Origin: UBA4744 sp963718995
Lineage (GTDB): Bacteria > Actinomycetota > Acidimicrobiia > Spongiisociales > UBA4744
Direction of reading: 5' to 3'
Assembly (NCBI GenBank): GCA_963718995.1
Contig: CAVRAP010000020.1
Span: 434,001-498,000, forward strand
DNA length: 64,000 nt
The translations under genes were made by a program, and so were the position numbers. Shown here in pieces: positions 33,981 to 42,923 of the stretch; the first letter of the stretch is position 1; each line of letters begins with the position of its first letter. The notes beneath the pieces were generated by a model. That model ran no database searches. It was not told where the DNA came from and worked only from the letters and a program-made list of their open reading frames with translations.

Positions 33981-34928
33981 TCAGTCCCTCAAAGCACGGC
34001 CGGTGAGATGCAGGAACACCGACTCGAGGTTGGGTTCATCGACATCGACGGAGGTGATACTCACTCCGGCGCCGGATACCTTGCCGAGAATCTCGGCGAT
34101 CCAGGTACCTGCGTCGTCGACGAGCATCTCGATGCCGCCGTCCCGGACGCTTGCTTCCTTCACGATCGGCAGCGATGCCAGCGCCGCGACACCAGCTTCG
34201 CAAGGCCCGGTGGCCTGGAGCCGAACCCGATCGTGTTGCCCGATCATCTGAATCAGTTCTCGACGAGTCCCTTCCGCTTTGATCACACCAAGATCGATGA
34301 TGCCGACCCGATCGCACAGCCTTTCGGCTTCTTCCATGTAGTGGGTGGTATAGAGCACGGCCATCCCCTCATCGCTCAAATGCTCGACACTCTCCAGAAT
34401 GGCATTCCGGCTCTGGGGGTCGACTCCGACGGTTGGCTCATCGAGCAACAGCAACCGGGGCTTGTGGAGCAAACCAATCCCGATATTGAGCCGGCGCTTC
34501 ATACCCCCGGAGTACTCATCCGTGCGATCATCCCCGCGCTCCTTGAGGCCGATGATCTCGAGTACCTCGTCGACGCGCGTCTTGAGGCTCGCCCCGGACA
34601 TGTTGTACAGCTTGCCGAAGAAGATCAGATTCTCCCGGGCAGTCAGATCCGGATAGATCGCAAGATCCTGCGGCACGAGGCCGATCTCCCGTCTGGCCTC
34701 AACGCTCCTCGTTGTCAGAGGCTGACCATCAATCAGAACCTCGCCACCGTCGCTCTCGAGCAGACCGGTAACCATGGAAATCGTCGTCGTTTTTCCGGCT
34801 CCGTTCGGACCGAGCAATCCGTAGGTCTCACCCTGCGCTATCTGAAACCCCACGCCTTTGACGGCCGCATTGTCACCAAACGACTTCGTGAGGTTGCGAC
34901 ATGTGAGGACGATGGAACGTGAGTCCAC
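33981..34928 (-). CDS. ABC transporter ATP-binding protein
   Basis: A 315-residue ATPase of the drug/polymer-exporter class. Walker A is LLGPNGAGKTTT, the signature is YSGGMKRRLNIG, Walker B is RLLLLDEPTVGVD, and the switch His is in VLYTTHYMEEAERL. A C-terminal extension of about 90 residues is typical of the DrrA/NatA class. It is the first gene of a three-gene operon with the two permeases. The start codon lies 113 bp from the divergent phosphoribosyltransferase gene. Confidence 0.94.
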   Translation of the reverse strand: MDSRSIVLTCRNLTKSFGDNAAVKGVGFQIAQGETYGLLGPNGAGKTTTISMVTGLLESDGGEVLIDGQPLTTRSVEARREIGLVPQDLAIYPDLTARENLIFFGKLYNMSGASLKTRVDEVLEIIGLKERGDDRTDEYSGGMKRRLNIGIGLLHKPRLLLLDEPTVGVDPQSRNAILESVEHLSDEGMAVLYTTHYMEEAERLCDRVGIIDLGVIKAEGTRRELIQMIGQHDRVRLQATGPCEAGVAALASLPIVKEASVRDGGIEMLVDDAGTWIAEILGKVSGAGVSITSVDVDEPNLESVFLHLTGRALRD

Positions 34929-35041
34929 GGGGTTCCCCTCCCTGAGGCTGGCTCACTTCCAACGCTAGTCCATCGCGCGACGAGCCTTCAATGGGCAATC
35001 TGGCCCTGGCGCCCCGGTTTTTCGGCAGGCAAGCTAAGGCC

Positions 35042-36319
35042 ATGTCGTTTCTTGACCGGATGGATGCCGGCCGGCGCCTCGGCGAACGCCTCCTGAATGA
35101 CGACATCGCCGACCCGGTGGTAATTGGACTGCCACGCGGCGGGGTGGTCGTGGCCGCAGAAGTTGCCCGAGTGCTGGGCGCTCCCCTCGAGGTCGTTGTG
35201 GTGCGGAAGCTCGGAGCTCCCGGTCGGCCCGAACTGGGGATCGGAGCGATCAGCGAGGGCGGGATCCGCGTCCTGAACGACGACCTGATCGACCTGTTGC
35301 ACGTAACCGGACCCGAGCTGGCCGGGATAGAAGCCCGGGAGACCGAGGAACTGAACCGCCGGGTACTGGTCTATCGGGGTGACCGGGATCCCGTGGGCGT
35401 CGCTGGTCGAACCGCCGTGGTGGTCGACGACGGCCTCGCAACCGGCTCAACGGCCCGGGCTGCCTTGCGAGCATTGCGGGCACGGAAACCGGCCCGCCTG
35501 GTTCTCGCCGTCCCCGTCTCCGCCCGGGATACTGCCGCGGCACTCCGACAAGACGCCGACGACGTCATTGCCCTCGAGTTGCCACCAGGTTTTGGCGCCG
35601 TAGGTCAGTGGTACCAAGATTTCCGCCAGACCGAGGACGAGGAGGTAATCCGTTTGCTCGGAGAATTCCGACGGCCCGGTCCGGTTCGTAGCGACGTGTG
35701 GGTCCCGATCGAGAACGGCCGACTCCCGGGGGTCCTGGCTGCACCGACCCGGCCGCACGGCGTGGTGGTCTTCGCTCATGGAAGCGGCAGCAGTCGCCAC
35801 AGCCCTCGGAATCAGGCGGTCGCCGATGTGCTCAACGACCACGGATTCGGCACGCTGCTGTTCGATCTCCTGACCGAGGAAGAGGCGAGCAACCGAGCCA
35901 ATGTCTTCGATATCGATCTCCTGGCGTCGCGATTGAGCTCTGCCGTCGACTGGGCGAATTCGTCCGGACTACCCGATGTGCCGGTTGGTCTCTTCGGGGC
36001 CAGCACGGGTGCAGCCGCCGCTCTCCTCGCCAGCGTTCACCGGCCCGTCGCAGCGGTGGTCAGCCGGGGGGGCCGCCCCGATCTGGCCGGGCCCCGTCTA
36101 TCCGACGTGACGGTTCCCGTCCTCCTGATGGTCGGCAGCCGCGACACGGTGGTTCTCGATCTCACCAGGGCCGCAGCGGAGGAGTTGTCCGGCCCTTGGG
36201 AGCTGTCGGTCGTGCCCGGCGCCGGACACCTCTTCGAAGAAGCCGGCACTCTCGCAGATGTTGCGCATCGCGCCGCGAACTGGTTCGCACGATGGTTGGT
36301 TCCCGAGAGTCGGCGGTGA
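35042..36319 (+). CDS. Phosphoribosyltransferase fused to alpha/beta hydrolase
   Basis: A 425-residue two-domain protein. Residues 1-210 are a type I phosphoribosyltransferase: VIGLPRGGVVVAAEVA, VVVRKLGAPGRPELGIGAI and the PRPP loop VVVDDGLATGSTARAAL (near 128-144). Residues 220-425 are a dienelactone-hydrolase-like domain: FAHGSGSSRHSPRN, nucleophile LFGASTGAAAAL, and catalytic His in PGAGHLFEE. This fusion occurs in several actinobacteria and proteobacteria without known function. The ATG at 35042 (MSFLDRMDAGRRL) is preferred to an upstream in-frame start because it matches the domain edge. Convergent with a hybrid kinase. Confidence 0.88.
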   Translation: MSFLDRMDAGRRLGERLLNDDIADPVVIGLPRGGVVVAAEVARVLGAPLEVVVVRKLGAPGRPELGIGAISEGGIRVLNDDLIDLLHVTGPELAGIEARETEELNRRVLVYRGDRDPVGVAGRTAVVVDDGLATGSTARAALRALRARKPARLVLAVPVSARDTAAALRQDADDVIALELPPGFGAVGQWYQDFRQTEDEEVIRLLGEFRRPGPVRSDVWVPIENGRLPGVLAAPTRPHGVVVFAHGSGSSRHSPRNQAVADVLNDHGFGTLLFDLLTEEEASNRANVFDIDLLASRLSSAVDWANSSGLPDVPVGLFGASTGAAAALLASVHRPVAAVVSRGGRPDLAGPRLSDVTVPVLLMVGSRDTVVLDLTRAAAEELSGPWELSVVPGAGHLFEEAGTLADVAHRAANWFARWLVPESRR

Positions 36320-36334
36320 CACCGTAACCGCAAA

Positions 36335-36410
36335 GAAAGCACCCCGACTGACCGCTTCTGGCATCGGATTCCGCCGCCGGTCTCCGCGCCGCTGCCGATC
36401 GGGGTGTTTC
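36335..36410. other. Long imperfect hairpin between convergent genes
   Basis: GAAAGCACCCCGA at the left end pairs with TCGGGGTGTTTC at the right end, with one bulged base, and the GC-rich interior can fold further. There is no T-run typical of an intrinsic terminator, but its place between two converging genes suggests a role in 3'-end formation or transcript stability. No riboswitch family was recognised. Confidence 0.35.
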
Positions 36411-36494
36411 CTTGGCTGCATGATGACCGACCTGCCGTGCCGTCCGGTAGGGCCAAAAGCCTCTAGACAGGATTCGGCGCGCTCCGAGCCTTAC

Positions 36495-38126
36495 TCAATG
36501 GTTGCCGACGAGATGCTCGATGGTGCTGAGCAACTGGGGAACCTGGAACGGTTTCGCAATGAGGCCGTCCATATCGGCATCGGTGAGGTTATCGGTGAGT
36601 TCCGACACGGTGTCTGCGCTCATGGCGATGATGGGCACCCGTTCGTCTCGCTCTTCGGCGCCCCGGATGGCCGCAGCGGCTTCGAAACCTCCCATGCCGG
36701 GCATCCACAGATCTAACAAGATGATGTCAAAACGGTGGGCCTGGGACGCTTCGACCCCTTCCCGTCCGCTACCGGCCACAGACACACGGTGACCGCGACG
36801 CTCGAGCAGTCTCTTGGCCACCATGCGGTGGGTCGGACTGTCATCAACGACCAGAATATCGAGGTGCTGGCGTCGTTCCCGCAACCAGTGTTTCGTGACG
36901 AGCACCGTGAGGTCGAGGGGCGAAGGCCCGCTGATGACCGCCTCGATAGCCATCCGGACGTCTTCGGCCGGGATCGGCTTGGTCAGGTAACCCGCCACGT
37001 TCAGATCTCGGCACATCGCCGCATCGCCTCGTTGTCCCATCGCCGTGAGCACCATGACATGCATCGCTGCCAGGTCGGCATCTTCTCGCAGCACCCGGGC
37101 AAAATCCATTCCGTCACCGTTGAGATCGCAGACCGTGAGCGCAAAGGGTCGATCCGAGACACGAGCTTCCGCGAGGGCAGCCAGGGCTTCGGCGGGAGCC
37201 GAAACCGCCGCGGGCATCATGCCGGTGGCTCCGATGGCTCGGAGCAATTTGTCATGATTCACCTGGTTGTCTGCCACGACGAGAATCGGTAGACCTTCCA
37301 GATCAGATCGCCGTTGGGAGACGGGGGCCAGCGGGTCGGTGGGGCTCAACGCGAGTGGAAGAGTGACATGGAAAGTGCTGCCCTGCCCTATTTCGCTCTC
37401 GGCCCATATCTCGCCTCCCATGATGTGCACCAGCTGTCGCGAGATCGAAAGCCCCAGTCCGGTCCCCAGAGAACGTCTGCCGTTGGCGTCCCCAGCCTGC
37501 TCATAGGCCTCAAAGATCGCCTCGAGTTTGTCGGCCGGGATTCCGGACCCCGTATCTGCGACCTGCACATGAACGGCGGACTGGGACAAACTCGATTCCA
37601 TCATGTCAACCGAAACCGATACCCCACCTTCTTCTGTGAACTTCATCGCATTCGAGACCAGGTTGATCACGATTTGCCGCAGACGGCCGGGATCTCCGAC
37701 GACCCGGTCGGGAACGTTGTCGGCGATGCTCAGATCAAGGCCGAGGCCTTTCTCCTCTGCGGTCACCTGCATTGAGGTCACGGTGTCTCGCAGGTTGTCT
37801 CTGAGGCTGAACGGCATGTCCTCCACTTGAAGATGCCCTGCCTCGATCTTGGAGAGGTCGAGCAGGTCGTTGACCACAGTGAGCAGGGCGTCGGCGGACG
37901 ACGTCACCAGTTCGATGTACTCACGTTGTTGGGGGGTGAGCTTGGTCTCGAGCGTGACCTGAGCCATACCGAGAATGCCGGCCAGTTGGGTGCGGATCTC
38001 ATGGCTGACTTCGGCCAGGAACTGCGATTTCGCACGACTGACCCCCTCGGCGGCCTCGACAGCCGCTCTGAGCTTCGCTTCAGTTTCCTGCTGTTGCAGG
38101 CTGATGGTCTCGTCGAGCATGTTCAC
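36495..38126 (-). CDS. Cytoplasmic hybrid histidine kinase with two receiver domains
   Basis: A 543-residue protein with no sensor domain: a short coiled coil, HisKA (EVSHEIRTQLAGILGM, phospho-His near 42), ATPase (INLVSNAMKFTEEGG, DTGSGIPADK, GTGLGLSISR), then two receivers. In the first receiver the usual acidic pair is reduced (ILVVADNQVNH), although CDLNGDGMDF keeps an Asp. The second is complete (ILVVDDSPTHRM, IILLDLWMPGMGGF, AKPF). HEIRTQ departs from the usual HEIRTP. The second receiver and its lead-in (LVTKHWLRERR) are almost the same as in the kinase at 56100. It lies 120 bp downstream of the radical SAM gene. Confidence 0.9.
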   Translation of the reverse strand: MNMLDETISLQQQETEAKLRAAVEAAEGVSRAKSQFLAEVSHEIRTQLAGILGMAQVTLETKLTPQQREYIELVTSSADALLTVVNDLLDLSKIEAGHLQVEDMPFSLRDNLRDTVTSMQVTAEEKGLGLDLSIADNVPDRVVGDPGRLRQIVINLVSNAMKFTEEGGVSVSVDMMESSLSQSAVHVQVADTGSGIPADKLEAIFEAYEQAGDANGRRSLGTGLGLSISRQLVHIMGGEIWAESEIGQGSTFHVTLPLALSPTDPLAPVSQRRSDLEGLPILVVADNQVNHDKLLRAIGATGMMPAAVSAPAEALAALAEARVSDRPFALTVCDLNGDGMDFARVLREDADLAAMHVMVLTAMGQRGDAAMCRDLNVAGYLTKPIPAEDVRMAIEAVISGPSPLDLTVLVTKHWLRERRQHLDILVVDDSPTHRMVAKRLLERRGHRVSVAGSGREGVEASQAHRFDIILLDLWMPGMGGFEAAAAIRGAEERDERVPIIAMSADTVSELTDNLTDADMDGLIAKPFQVPQLLSTIEHLVGNH

Positions 38127-38245
38127 CGGTCCAAACCGGGCAGTGTCGTTTTGCCGTTCCGTCAGGGATTCTCAGGCGAAAACCCATCCATTGGATATCG
38201 GCAGTCGACGAGGGCCAATTGAGTGAAAGTATCAATGGCTCGCTC

Positions 38246-39619
38246 TTACAAATCGTCGAGAGAGCCAAACTGGCTCTCGGTCGGCTCTGCTCAGCAAAAC
38301 CACGGCTCGGTGAGCCGCGGCCTCCCTTCCGCCACGGCAACCGAGTAGTCGGGCAAACCCATGATCTCGCCTGCCAGCCTTGCGTAGAGCTCGTCCGGGC
38401 TCAGAGCTGCCGCCAGTCCGTTTTCGTGGATGGCAGCCAACCGGCGCCACAGGGCATCCACCTGCGGGTCCGCCGAGTGCCATTGCCAACCAAGCAGATC
38501 TTCGTCGTAGCCGTCCAGGTAGGGACCCAATTCGGACACTTCGAGGAGCAACGAGCCCTTGGGGATGAGGAGACGGATGGTCAGCTGGACCGGATCGACG
38601 TTCCCGATCAGGTCGTGTTCGTCCAGGAATCGAACCATATCGCGGAGGTCCTCGAGGGATGTCCAGGGCGTGAACGGAAGCCACGTCGGCCGGATCTCCG
38701 TGTGCTCGGAACGCAACATAGCAACGGCAGCCGCCTCATCGGCCCTGGTGTGACCCTTGTCCAGGAAAGCGAGAATCTGATCACTGGTTGTTTCAAAGGC
38801 AGACACGACGAAGAGCAGCCCCGCCGCGGCCAGTTCGGCCCAGAGCGAAGCATGCCGCAGGATCAATTCGACCTTGGTGGTGATGTCGAACGTGAGGTCG
38901 GGATGGCGGGTGTGCATGCCGCGGACGACCCGCATCGAGTGTGCAGGAGCATTGAAGAAATCTGCATCGCCGAAGGTGATATGGCTGGCCCCCATCTGGA
39001 CCAACTGGTCGATGTCCTCGAACACCGAGCTTTCGTCGACCACCCGGACCCTCCCGTCGTACACAGCCGGGATGGGGCAATGACGGCAACGGTGCCGGCA
39101 TCCGTGGCTGGCCTCCACGTAGCCAACCCGGCGATGCTGCTCCCCGACTTGCAGATGGGCGTACCGATCCAGGGACGGCAAGCCAAAACGAACCGGGGTC
39201 TCGAATACCGACTTGCCAAGTTCGATTGTCTTCCTGTCCGACGGCGCCGACAGCCGGTCACCCAGTGCCCCTGCCCACTCGAGGAGCGCCGTTTCGTACT
39301 CGCCGGAAATGGTCCGGCCGAAGGGCGAGCTTTCATCCGGCGGACCGAAGTTGGCGTACAACCCGTACGCGCACATTGGCAACTCCGGAAAGGCCCTCTC
39401 CACCCGGCGTGCAGCCTGAACTGCCAACCGCATGGCCGTGTGCATCGGAACCGAGAAAGCGAGACCGTCCGACCAGTCGAGATCGAGGCGGGTCAGCTTG
39501 TCCAGTGATAGGTCGACGGTCCGCACCTCATGTCCGGCCGCTCGCAGGGTCGCGGCCGGGGAAGCAACATGAAGCGGTTGGTGACCGAGTTCGTAGGTGG
39601 ACGCCAGGAGGATCTTCAC
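38246..39619 (-). CDS. Radical SAM selenoprotein with Cys-Sec-Ala-Glu-Pro tail
   Basis: A radical SAM enzyme with an N-terminal cobalamin-binding-like domain and the cluster motif HGCRHRCRHCPIPAVY (Cys-x3-Cys-x2-Cys). The frame reaches TGA at 38293-38291 directly after EPWFC and continues AEPTESQFGSLDDL to TAA at 38246. Reading TGA as selenocysteine gives a CUAEP tail, the hallmark of the family known as CUAEP/CCAEP-tail radical SAM (seleno)proteins, whose other members have Cys at this place. Sec would be residue 443 of 457. A perfect 7-bp hairpin follows the TGA at the distance expected for a bacterial SECIS element. Ending the gene at TGA would cut off the conserved tail. The substrate of the family is not known to me. 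Confidence 0.85.
38260..38278 (-). promoter_or_regulatory. Predicted bacterial SECIS element (radical SAM selenoprotein)
   Basis: On the minus strand GAGAGCC, loop AGTTT, GGCTCTC form a perfect 7-bp stem. The loop begins 19 bases after the TGA and contains a G-U pair of bases near its 5' side, as in known bacterial elements recognised by SelB. The hairpin lies within the coding sequence, between the Sec codon and the final stop. Confidence 0.75.
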
Positions 39620-39693
39620 AAGACGGACATCGTAGGGCGCTCGGTCGGGCTAACCGGTGCCGTTCGGCTTTGGGGTTACGGCCCCCGTAGCGC

Positions 39694-39724
39694 TATGTTG
39701 GAAGCCGGTCCTGAGCGACTCAGG
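39694..39724 (+). promoter_or_regulatory. Possible infA promoter and leader hairpin
   Basis: TATGTT at 39694-39699 could be a -10 element. Just downstream CCTGAG-CGA-CTCAGG forms a 6-bp stem-loop at 39710-39724, inside the likely 5' leader of infA. No clear -35 element is seen. The call rests on position and local sequence only. Confidence 0.35.
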
Positions 39725-39772
39725 TTCGCCCAACAGGACGAACCGATACCCGGTACAAAGACGGAGCATTTC

Positions 39773-39997
39773 ATGGCCAAAGAGAAGGATGTCATTCGAG
39801 TTCAAGGAGTAGTCCGAGAGACTCTCCCCTCGGCCATGTTTCGCGTAGAAATCGACGGAGGGCACGAGGTGCTGGCTCGCGCTTCAGGGAAAATGCGACG
39901 CGGCCGATACATCCGCATCCTTCCCGGTGATCGTGTTGACCTCGAGATGTCGGCATACGACCCGACCCGGGGAAGAATCGTCTGGCGCTATCGCTGA
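39773..39997 (+). CDS. infA: Translation initiation factor IF-1
   Basis: A 74-residue S1/OB-fold protein that binds the ribosomal A site during initiation. It begins MAKEKDVIRVQGVVRETLPS, has MFRVEIDGGHEVLARASGKMR and ILPGDRVDLEMSAYDPTRGR, and ends IVWRYR, all family hallmarks. Note that the usual F/Y-N-x-L-S-G-K-M-R strand has ASGKMRR, and VRETLPSAMFRV is standard. It is not in a ribosomal-protein operon here, but stands alone between the divergent radical SAM gene and a phosphatase gene, as in some actinobacterial relatives with a second IF-1 copy. Confidence 0.93.
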   Translation: MAKEKDVIRVQGVVRETLPSAMFRVEIDGGHEVLARASGKMRRGRYIRILPGDRVDLEMSAYDPTRGRIVWRYR

Positions 39998-40059
39998 ATC
40001 GCTCGTCTCTCCAACCCGTTGTTGATACGCCAAACCCACCACAGAGAGCCGTCTGAACC

Positions 40060-40521
40060 GTGCCACCGGCCACCATTCTCTTCGTCTGTACCGGAAACAT
40101 TTGCCGGTCCCCTCTCGCCGAAGTCGCCGCCAAACACGTATTGACCGAGCATTTCGAAACCCCGGACTTGAGCACCGTTGGTCTCCGGGTTGCCAGTGCC
40201 GGAACCCACGGACTGATCGGCCATCCCGCCACCGACGAGATGCGAACGGTCGCTGCCGAGCTGGGATTCGATCTGGACGCCCACCTGGCAACGCGCCTGG
40301 ATCGTCACATCGCCGATGGGTCATCGGTTGTATATGCCATGGAAGACGAACACGTTGCGTGGATGCGGTCGCGGTTCCCTGGAAGCCGGGTGAGCCTGCT
40401 CGGCGAAGCGCCTATCGAAGACCCCTACGGTCGGGACTTGTCGGAGTATCGGCGGGCGGCTCGAGAGATCGTAGCCGGCGTTTTGCTACGCGTCCCCGAA
40501 TTGGTCGCCCTGTCCGGTTGA
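40060..40521 (+). CDS. Low-molecular-weight protein tyrosine phosphatase
   Basis: A 153-residue phosphatase. The phosphate loop FVCTGNICRSPLAE has the C-x5-R-S signature, and the general acid lies in EDPYGRD. It also keeps ASAGTHGLIGHPA, characteristic of the family. These enzymes remove phosphate from protein tyrosines or arginines and, in some bacteria, regulate polysaccharide export. The start is a GTG at 40060. Its 3' end overlaps the convergent kinase gene by 36 bp. Confidence 0.93.
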   Translation: MPPATILFVCTGNICRSPLAEVAAKHVLTEHFETPDLSTVGLRVASAGTHGLIGHPATDEMRTVAAELGFDLDAHLATRLDRHIADGSSVVYAMEDEHVAWMRSRFPGSRVSLLGEAPIEDPYGRDLSEYRRAAREIVAGVLLRVPELVALSG

Positions 40522-41904
40522 AAGAGCCGTCGCCGGGATCGTGAACCAGAATCTACTTCCCTCTCCCGGCCGGGACTCCACGCCAATTTCACCACCATGG
40601 GCTTCGACGGCTCGTCTGGTTATCGCCATGCCGAGCCCGGTGCTGGCTTCGCCTCCGGTCGGCTTGGCCGACAACGTAGCGAAATACTCAAAGAGCGTCT
40701 GGCGGTCGGTTTCGGTGAGACCCGGCCCTTGATCGGTCACGTCCACCATCCACGATCCATGGTCAAAGCTATAGCCCACCTCGACCGAACTCTCAGCGGG
40801 CGAGAACTTGACTGCGTTAGAGATAAGGTTGTCCAACACCTGTCGGAGCCGTTTGTGGTCGGCTTGCACGAAACCATGTCCGTGTGAGGTCAGCGTTACC
40901 CGAATCCCTTTTCGGGCGGCGAGGTTGGCGTGACGGCGGACCGTCTCATCGAGGAACGCCCCGAGATCGATGGATTCCCACTGCAGATCCAGCTGTCCCG
41001 ACTCAATCTTGGTGACGTCGAGAAGGTCGTCGATGAGCTCAACCATGTAACCGGCTTGCCGGTTGATGTCGGAAAGGAACTCGCGTCGTTCATCGTCCTC
41101 GAGAGGTGTGTTCGGGTCCGCCAGCAGTTCGGCAGACATCTGAATGCTCGCAATCGGGTTGCGAAGGTCATGGGCAACCATGCCCAGGAATCGATTCTTG
41201 ACCGCATCCAGCCGACGCAGTCCCTCGTTCTGTTCTTCCATCTCCTGCCGCTGGGCGTCGAGCTCCGAGGCCATCCTCCCCTTCTCAACAATGACCGACA
41301 ACTGGGCGGCAATGCTCTGGAAGACCGATACGTGCTCATCCCGGTATTGGTCGGGGAAAACGCTGGAGAAGAACATGAACCCGACCGGTTCGCCGTTCAC
41401 AACCAACGGACAGGTGAGCGACGAGCGTAGGCCCTCGTCGACAATCATGTGCGTTGTCTCGGAGCCGGGTTTTTCGGAGAGATAGGCCGGAAGATCGTTG
41501 AGGATACGGGGCTCTCCGGTCTCGAGAATGTCCTGCAGACTGCTTCCGGCCAGCGGAGCCCGGTAGCCGGCCCCGAGTTTCACAACATCCAGATCCGATC
41601 GAGCCCATCGTGCGACAACGGTGGCCCCATCTTCCGCAATGAGAGAGAACCCAATCCGGTTGTACGGAATCACCCCTTGGAAGGTCTCGAATACCTTGTC
41701 CAATATCTCGTCGAGCAGGAGGCCTTGATTGATCTGGGTGGTAATACGGCCGAGGTGCTCAGATTCCAGCAGGCGCCGGTCGAGTGAATCTGCAAGGTCC
41801 TGCAGAGCAACTCCCAGGCGGCTGACCTGCCCGGGGAGTTCCGAATAGGCACGCGTTGACGGTGGCGCCGGGCGGGCGCGGCCCCCGTCGATAGTGGTAC
41901 TCAC
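40486..41904 (-). CDS. GAF-domain histidine kinase
   Basis: A 472-residue cytoplasmic sensor kinase. A GAF domain fills roughly 70-220 (INQGLLLDEILDKVFETFQG through FSSVFPDQYRDEHVSVFQSI). A coiled coil leads to HisKA (GMVAHDLRNPIASIQMS), in which AHDLRNP replaces SHELRTP, as in several cytoplasmic kinases. The ATPase has an N box (VLDNLISNAVKFSP), G1 (DQGPGLTETD) and GLGMAITRR. The GTG start at 41904 follows GGGGAG; a longer frame to 42075 looks non-coding. No receiver is adjacent. Confidence 0.88.
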   Translation of the reverse strand: MSTTIDGGRARPAPPSTRAYSELPGQVSRLGVALQDLADSLDRRLLESEHLGRITTQINQGLLLDEILDKVFETFQGVIPYNRIGFSLIAEDGATVVARWARSDLDVVKLGAGYRAPLAGSSLQDILETGEPRILNDLPAYLSEKPGSETTHMIVDEGLRSSLTCPLVVNGEPVGFMFFSSVFPDQYRDEHVSVFQSIAAQLSVIVEKGRMASELDAQRQEMEEQNEGLRRLDAVKNRFLGMVAHDLRNPIASIQMSAELLADPNTPLEDDERREFLSDINRQAGYMVELIDDLLDVTKIESGQLDLQWESIDLGAFLDETVRRHANLAARKGIRVTLTSHGHGFVQADHKRLRQVLDNLISNAVKFSPAESSVEVGYSFDHGSWMVDVTDQGPGLTETDRQTLFEYFATLSAKPTGGEASTGLGMAITRRAVEAHGGEIGVESRPGEGSRFWFTIPATALSTGQGDQFGDA

Positions 41905-42060
41905 GTGGTGGACTCCCCGAATCGGCTGGACATGGAAGTATCGGCCACCCGGGTATGAAACCTTGAGTCGAAAGCAAAGCGACCCTAACCGCTGCGCAGG
42001 GTCACACCTCTGGGCGATAGATCGGGAGCCGACGGCGGGTGACCCAGAAATGGGGCTATC

Positions 42061-42832
42061 GTGCGAACGGTGCACACCGCCCTCAGCAGTGCTATCCAGG
42101 TGCTGAAACCCGTAAGAAGAATCCTGGTGTTCAGCGGCGCCGGGATCTCAACCGAATCCGGTATTCCGGATTTCCGGGGACCCGACGGATTGTGGACCCG
42201 CATGGATCCGGATGATTTCACCATTGATCGCTATCTCGCCGACCCCGAGATTCGCAAGCGATCCTGGGCCATGCACCAGGAGGGCTTCTTCGGAGGGATG
42301 CTCGCGGCGCGCCCCGAACCGGGCCCACCTGGCTCTCGTGCCGCTGTGGACAAACGGCCGGATGGCCGGGTGCGTTACCCAAAACATCGATGGCCTGCAC
42401 CAGCGGGCCGGTCTGCCGGAAGAGGCCGTCTCCGAACTGCACGGCAATCTGCAGTGGGTCCACTGCACGACGTGTCCGGCCTCCTGGGAGACCAAAGAGA
42501 TCCTCGCCGTCGTAGCGGACGGCGACCCTGACCCCACCTGCTTCGAATGCGGGGCGGTGATCAAGACTTCAACCGTGCTCTTCGGAGAGCTGCTGCCCCG
42601 GGAAGCCTGGGACCGCGCCAACCGGATGGCCGCGACCGCCGATGCGGTCTTGGCCATCGGGAGCACGCTCACCGTCTACCCGGCGAGTGACCTCATTGTC
42701 ACAACGGTCATGGAAGGAGCGGATCTCGTGATCGTCAACCAGGGCGAGACGGCACTCGACGACCTGGCATCTGTCCGTGTCGACCAATCCGCCGGAGACG
42801 TGTTGCCCGGCCTGATCTCGGCCATCCTCTAG
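42061..42832 (+). pseudogene. Sirtuin (NAD-dependent deacylase) with one frameshift
   Basis: Sir2-family enzyme that removes acyl groups from lysines using NAD. The N-terminal NAD motif is FSGAGISTESGIPDFRGPDG, then CVTQNIDGLHQRAGL, ELHGN and two zinc-binding Cys pairs (CTTC and CFEC), then GSTLTVYPASDL. The frame changes near 42316: GGMLAARP is in one frame, NRAHLALVPLWTNGR in the next, as if one base were inserted. 772 bases equal 257 codons plus one. All catalytic residues are retained, including the His of LHGN. The GTG start at 42061 is tentative. Confidence 0.85.
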
Positions 42833-42923
42833 CCGGACTTGGGAACCAGGCTGCCCGGTTCGACGCCAGGAGAAATACCGGCAGCTAGGTTGAGCGGCCA
42901 ACCTGCCGGAAAGGCAAGATGAC

